In this document: positions 4,379 through 6,887 of the stretch, piece after piece
How positions within the stretch are numbered: the stretch's first letter is position 1
How the letters are laid out: the number at the start of each line of letters is the position of its first letter
Origin: Saprospirales bacterium
GTDB taxonomy: Bacteria > Bacteroidota > Bacteroidia > Chitinophagales > Saprospiraceae
Length of the DNA stretch: 6,887 nucleotides
Reading direction: 5' to 3'
Assembly: GCA_024642645.1 (NCBI GenBank)
Contig: JAHEAS010000184.1
Location: 1 to 6,887 of the forward strand
Notes under the pieces: generated by a model
Database searches by the model: none
The model's input: only the letters and a program-made list of their open reading frames with translations
What the model was told of the DNA's origin: nothing
Made by a program: the position numbers and the translations under genes

Positions 4379-6844
4379 TTACAAATGAATAACCATTAGT
4401 TTAGTACTGACCATGTTTGCGCCACAAATGACCCGCAAGGTATAAGAACCGTTGCTTAGCCCTGAAACATCTATTGGCAATTGGCTGACAATTCCATTTT
4501 CAAATTCCTGGTGGAGCACTGAGCGGCTGCAAAGGTCAAAAATTTCCACTTGGATTGGGTGATTATAGCTGACAAAATCACAAGTTAGTTTGATTGTCTC
4601 GTTTGCAGGATTTGGCCAAATGGTAATCCCTTTTGGATTGTTGAAGGGTTGTTCAGTTGAAGAAACATATTGCACCACGTTTAAGTTGATGAATGGAATT
4701 CTCCTCAACGCCCAGGCATTTGCCCTAAAATCAACATCGTCCCCTTCCCGCAACATCGAAGTGTAGGCTGGGATGCCGTCATCATAGGAATTATAAAACA
4801 TGGCCGTGTAGTTGATTTCCTCGCTTCCAGCTATTGGGAATCGTTGAATAACACCATTGACAGCCACAGGGTCGAGGTAGCCCACAGTTACAAAGTAGTA
4901 GGTATTGTCCTCAAGGTCCACGGAATCCATTTCCCCTGAAACAGGCACAGTGACCACCATGTTGTTGTCATCTGAATCAGCATCATAAATATTGTACGCT
5001 ATCAGTTCATATTCATCCAAGTTAGCAATGGTGTCGCTGTTCACATCGCCAATATTGTCGCCATTTTTCCATTGGTACAGTTTGATGCTCAATTGTGCGT
5101 TTGCATCGTCAAGTCTTGAGGTGTTCTTGTAGGCAAAACTCACGCTCTTTGCTTTCAGGCCGCTACCCTTGGGCACGTAGTAGCAATTCCCAATTTCGTA
5201 ATCCACCGATTCACTTGGGAAAAAATACCCGTTGCTACTGTAGCAAAATTTATTCTTGGCAAAAACACCCTCCGTAACTTCATACTGCCAATGGACATTG
5301 TTGTTGGTTAGGTTTTGATCAGAAGTGCTGGATTTTATCCGATAAAAAACCTGGTAATCGGCGACTTGCGGCGCTGGCAGGAATTTGTCGGGGAAAAAGA
5401 CATCTTCCCAAACATCACTTGGCTCCACCAAGCCCAACGAAACTGAATCAAGGAAGACGACATTGTTCAGGTTGTTTTTCACCTCGGCATAAACTACCAC
5501 ATTGTCCATGCTGGAATTGCCTTCATTTCTTACTTGCGTAAAAAGGCTGATTGGGCGGAGTTGATTTTTAGGTTGACTAAAATCTGGCGATACACTGAAA
5601 AAACCTGGATTGATGGCCAAGTCCTGGTCGTTTGCATAAGCAATTCGCACATCATCCAGCATCCAGAAATGGGTGTCGCCCGAAAAAATAAACTGGAGCC
5701 TCACCTGAGATTTCCCTGCAACAGCAGTCGGCAAGCGAAAACTCACGGCTTCACATTTCCCATGCAAGAAAGGCTGTAGCGGATTGACGTCAATCGTGTC
5801 TATAAAACTAGCACCATTATCAATGCTGATGGCCACTGAGGTGATGGGCAGTTGAACGGTTGCTTTGTTGGCCACAGCAAATGCTTGATTGTACCTTAAA
5901 TCCAATTTTGCCCCAGCAGGAATGCTGGAAAGGTTGATAGTCGGCGAACGAAGGTCACTTCTAGCATATGGCGTTGCCGGGCTCAAAAGGTTGCAAGGAG
6001 CAGCATTCATCAGCATCGCACCATTTGATGCCCCAGGCCAACAGGCATAATAATCCGCCTCGGCACCGCCAACAGGCAAATACATCAAGCCAGTATTAAT
6101 CCATCGCCATCGACAAGTATCCAACTGTTGGGTAACCGTCCAGCCATTTAGCCCACCAGCGAAATCGCCTTGATAGAAATTTTGTCCCCAAACGACGTTG
6201 TTGTAAAGTGGGTTTGAGTCAAACAACGCCACATCGTCAATCATCCAAGCGACATCAAATTTCGCCGTCCAGTTCCACTCGATGGTAATGTTGGGTTTGT
6301 TAGCTGCTGCTGCCGATATGTCAATCAAAACGGGTTGGGCATTCCATGATTGCAGGGTTCCCATCAATGAAGAATTTAGGTAGGGAAAAACGGTGAACGT
6401 CATCCAAGGGTCATTGCCCGACCTCACTCTGATGACTGCATTCGTGGTTGGGTCATTGTAAACAGCATGAATATAGGTCTGAAATTGAAGGAAGACAGCT
6501 GCCTTGTCTGAGCAATCTATTAATTCGGTACGCAGGTAACTTTGGCTTGCAATAGGAAGCGGCCCGTGTACATAGGAATTCACAAACATGTACCCATCAT
6601 CGAAACCAGTTGAGCGGAACTCGTCATCGCTGCAAGCAAGGTTGGCAAGCGTAGCAGGTGGGCAATCATTTGGGTTGTCGCACCATTCCCAAAGAACGCC
6701 TTGGGTAGATGCATCCCCGATTGACCATGCCGTTGGGAACGAGCCATTAAAAGACTCCTGCCAAAAAGGGTTGGCTACGTTGTTGGCGAGAATGCCAAAT
6801 GAAAGGACGGAGAAGAGCAGGATAGTTGTAGTTTCTTTTTTCAT
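4379..6844 (-). CDS. T9SS-sorted secreted protein with duplicated N-terminal beta-sandwich modules (821 aa)
   Basis: A predicted secreted or surface protein with no recognised catalytic motif. Residues 1 to about 20-24 are a Sec signal peptide (KKE, hydrophobic stretch to ILA). Module A (about 26-208) opens with FWQESFNG and ends VAWMIDDVALF (198-208). Module B (about 216-403) opens VVWGQNF and DFAGGLNGW (227-235) and ends HFWMLDDVRIAY (392-403). A CARDB/Ig-like module follows at about 408-523 (VRNEGNSSMDNVVVYAEV, then LTNNNVHWQYEV), then a beta-rich region at about 527-722 with an EF-hand-like loop at 600-611. Residues about 738-821 are a type A T9SS sorting domain (ITIWPNPANE at 740-749, VEIFDLCSRSV, VSGLSNGSYTLRV, terminal MVIHL). 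Thirteen cysteines are present, four in each of modules A and B, against two in the paralogue. Likely jobs are adhesion, carbohydrate or protein binding at the surface, but this is inference. The start is the only ATG near the right edge and immediately precedes a proper signal peptide. Confidence 0.92.
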   Translation of the reverse strand: MKKETTTILLFSVLSFGILANNVANPFWQESFNGSFPTAWSIGDASTQGVLWEWCDNPNDCPPATLANLACSDDEFRSTGFDDGYMFVNSYVHGPLPIASQSYLRTELIDCSDKAAVFLQFQTYIHAVYNDPTTNAVIRVRSGNDPWMTFTVFPYLNSSLMGTLQSWNAQPVLIDISAAAANKPNITIEWNWTAKFDVAWMIDDVALFDSNPLYNNVVWGQNFYQGDFAGGLNGWTVTQQLDTCRWRWINTGLMYLPVGGAEADYYACWPGASNGAMLMNAAPCNLLSPATPYARSDLRSPTINLSSIPAGAKLDLRYNQAFAVANKATVQLPITSVAISIDNGASFIDTIDVNPLQPFLHGKCEAVSFRLPTAVAGKSQVRLQFIFSGDTHFWMLDDVRIAYANDQDLAINPGFFSVSPDFSQPKNQLRPISLFTQVRNEGNSSMDNVVVYAEVKNNLNNVVFLDSVSLGLVEPSDVWEDVFFPDKFLPAPQVADYQVFYRIKSSTSDQNLTNNNVHWQYEVTEGVFAKNKFCYSSNGYFFPSESVDYEIGNCYYVPKGSGLKAKSVSFAYKNTSRLDDANAQLSIKLYQWKNGDNIGDVNSDTIANLDEYELIAYNIYDADSDDNNMVVTVPVSGEMDSVDLEDNTYYFVTVGYLDPVAVNGVIQRFPIAGSEEINYTAMFYNSYDDGIPAYTSMLREGDDVDFRANAWALRRIPFINLNVVQYVSSTEQPFNNPKGITIWPNPANETIKLTCDFVSYNHPIQVEIFDLCSRSVLHQEFENGIVSQLPIDVSGLSNGSYTLRVICGANMVSTKLMVIHL
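5636..6769 (-). repeat. Tandem protein-level duplication: modules A and B of the 821-aa protein
   Basis: Module A (6769-6221) and module B (6199-5636) share layout but little sequence: an opening tryptophan segment, a second W-rich strand (LWEWC at 51-55; CRWRW at 244-248), an invariant-looking G-x-M motif with DGYMFVN (83-89) against NGAMLMN (274-280), and the closing W-M-x-DDV. A third copy is the single N-terminal module of the neighbouring 616-aa protein. Divergence is high enough that this is an old duplication visible in protein, not a DNA repeat. Confidence 0.65.
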
Positions 6845-6869
6845 AACTTAAGTGTTTTAGGTAGCGGGA

Positions 6870-6877
6870 GAAAAATA
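6870..6877 (-). promoter_or_regulatory. Weak -7-like element before the 821-aa T9SS protein gene
   Basis: The minus strand reads TATTTTTC, one base off TAnnTTTG, with 25 nt between it and the start codon. The matching -33 position lies about at or beyond the window edge, so the signal cannot be completed here. Low confidence because the leader is A/T-rich. Confidence 0.22.
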
Positions 6878-6887
6878 GCAAAAAGGT

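Noticed and set aside
4960..5060. A full dockerin (cellulosome-type) domain in the 821-aa protein
   Set aside because: Only one loop resembles a dockerin repeat; the second repeat and its helices are absent, and the segment sits inside a beta-rich region shared with the paralogue.
1..6887. CRISPR array, mobile element, phage or defence system
   Set aside because: No regularly spaced direct repeats, transposase, terminal repeats, integrase or known defence domains appear on either strand.

Overview
The window looks like ordinary chromosomal DNA from a member of the Bacteroidota. Three things point there: two secreted proteins end in type IX secretion (T9SS) sorting domains, which are largely confined to that phylum; start codons lack Shine-Dalgarno sequences and sit in A/T-rich leaders; and several intergenic regions carry matches to the Bacteroidota promoter form (TTTG ... 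TAnnTTTG). I cannot place the genus.

Every supported gene reads on the minus strand, so in order of transcription the layout runs from right to left. (1) 6844-4379 is a large secreted protein of 821 aa with two N-terminal beta-sandwich modules, an Ig/CARDB-like module, a further beta module and a T9SS tail. (2) 4252-2402 is a 616-aa paralogue of the same plan with one N-terminal module instead of two, followed by a strong hairpin terminator at 2342-2378. (3) 2282-993 is a class V (PLP-dependent) aminotransferase-fold enzyme with a twin-arginine export signal. (4) 883-377 is a SlyD-like FKBP prolyl isomerase with a histidine-rich tail, followed by a 13-bp perfect-stem terminator at 273-306. 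(5) 202-1 is the first 67 codons of an acyl-CoA carboxylase carboxyltransferase subunit, cut by the window edge.

The first two genes form a family cluster of probable cell-surface or secreted proteins: Sec signal peptide, periplasmic passage, then export through T9SS with removal of the C-terminal domain. The aminotransferase, prolyl isomerase and carboxylase genes appear to be separate units. Terminators follow genes 2 and 4, promoter-like sites precede genes 2, 3 and 4, and nothing in the sequence joins them functionally.

I found no phage genes, CRISPR array, insertion sequence, tRNA or rRNA. I do not see a convincing undescribed multi-gene system. The points most worth following are the module duplication and cysteine enrichment in the tandem T9SS paralogues, a low-GC core inside the smaller one, and the exported PLP enzyme.
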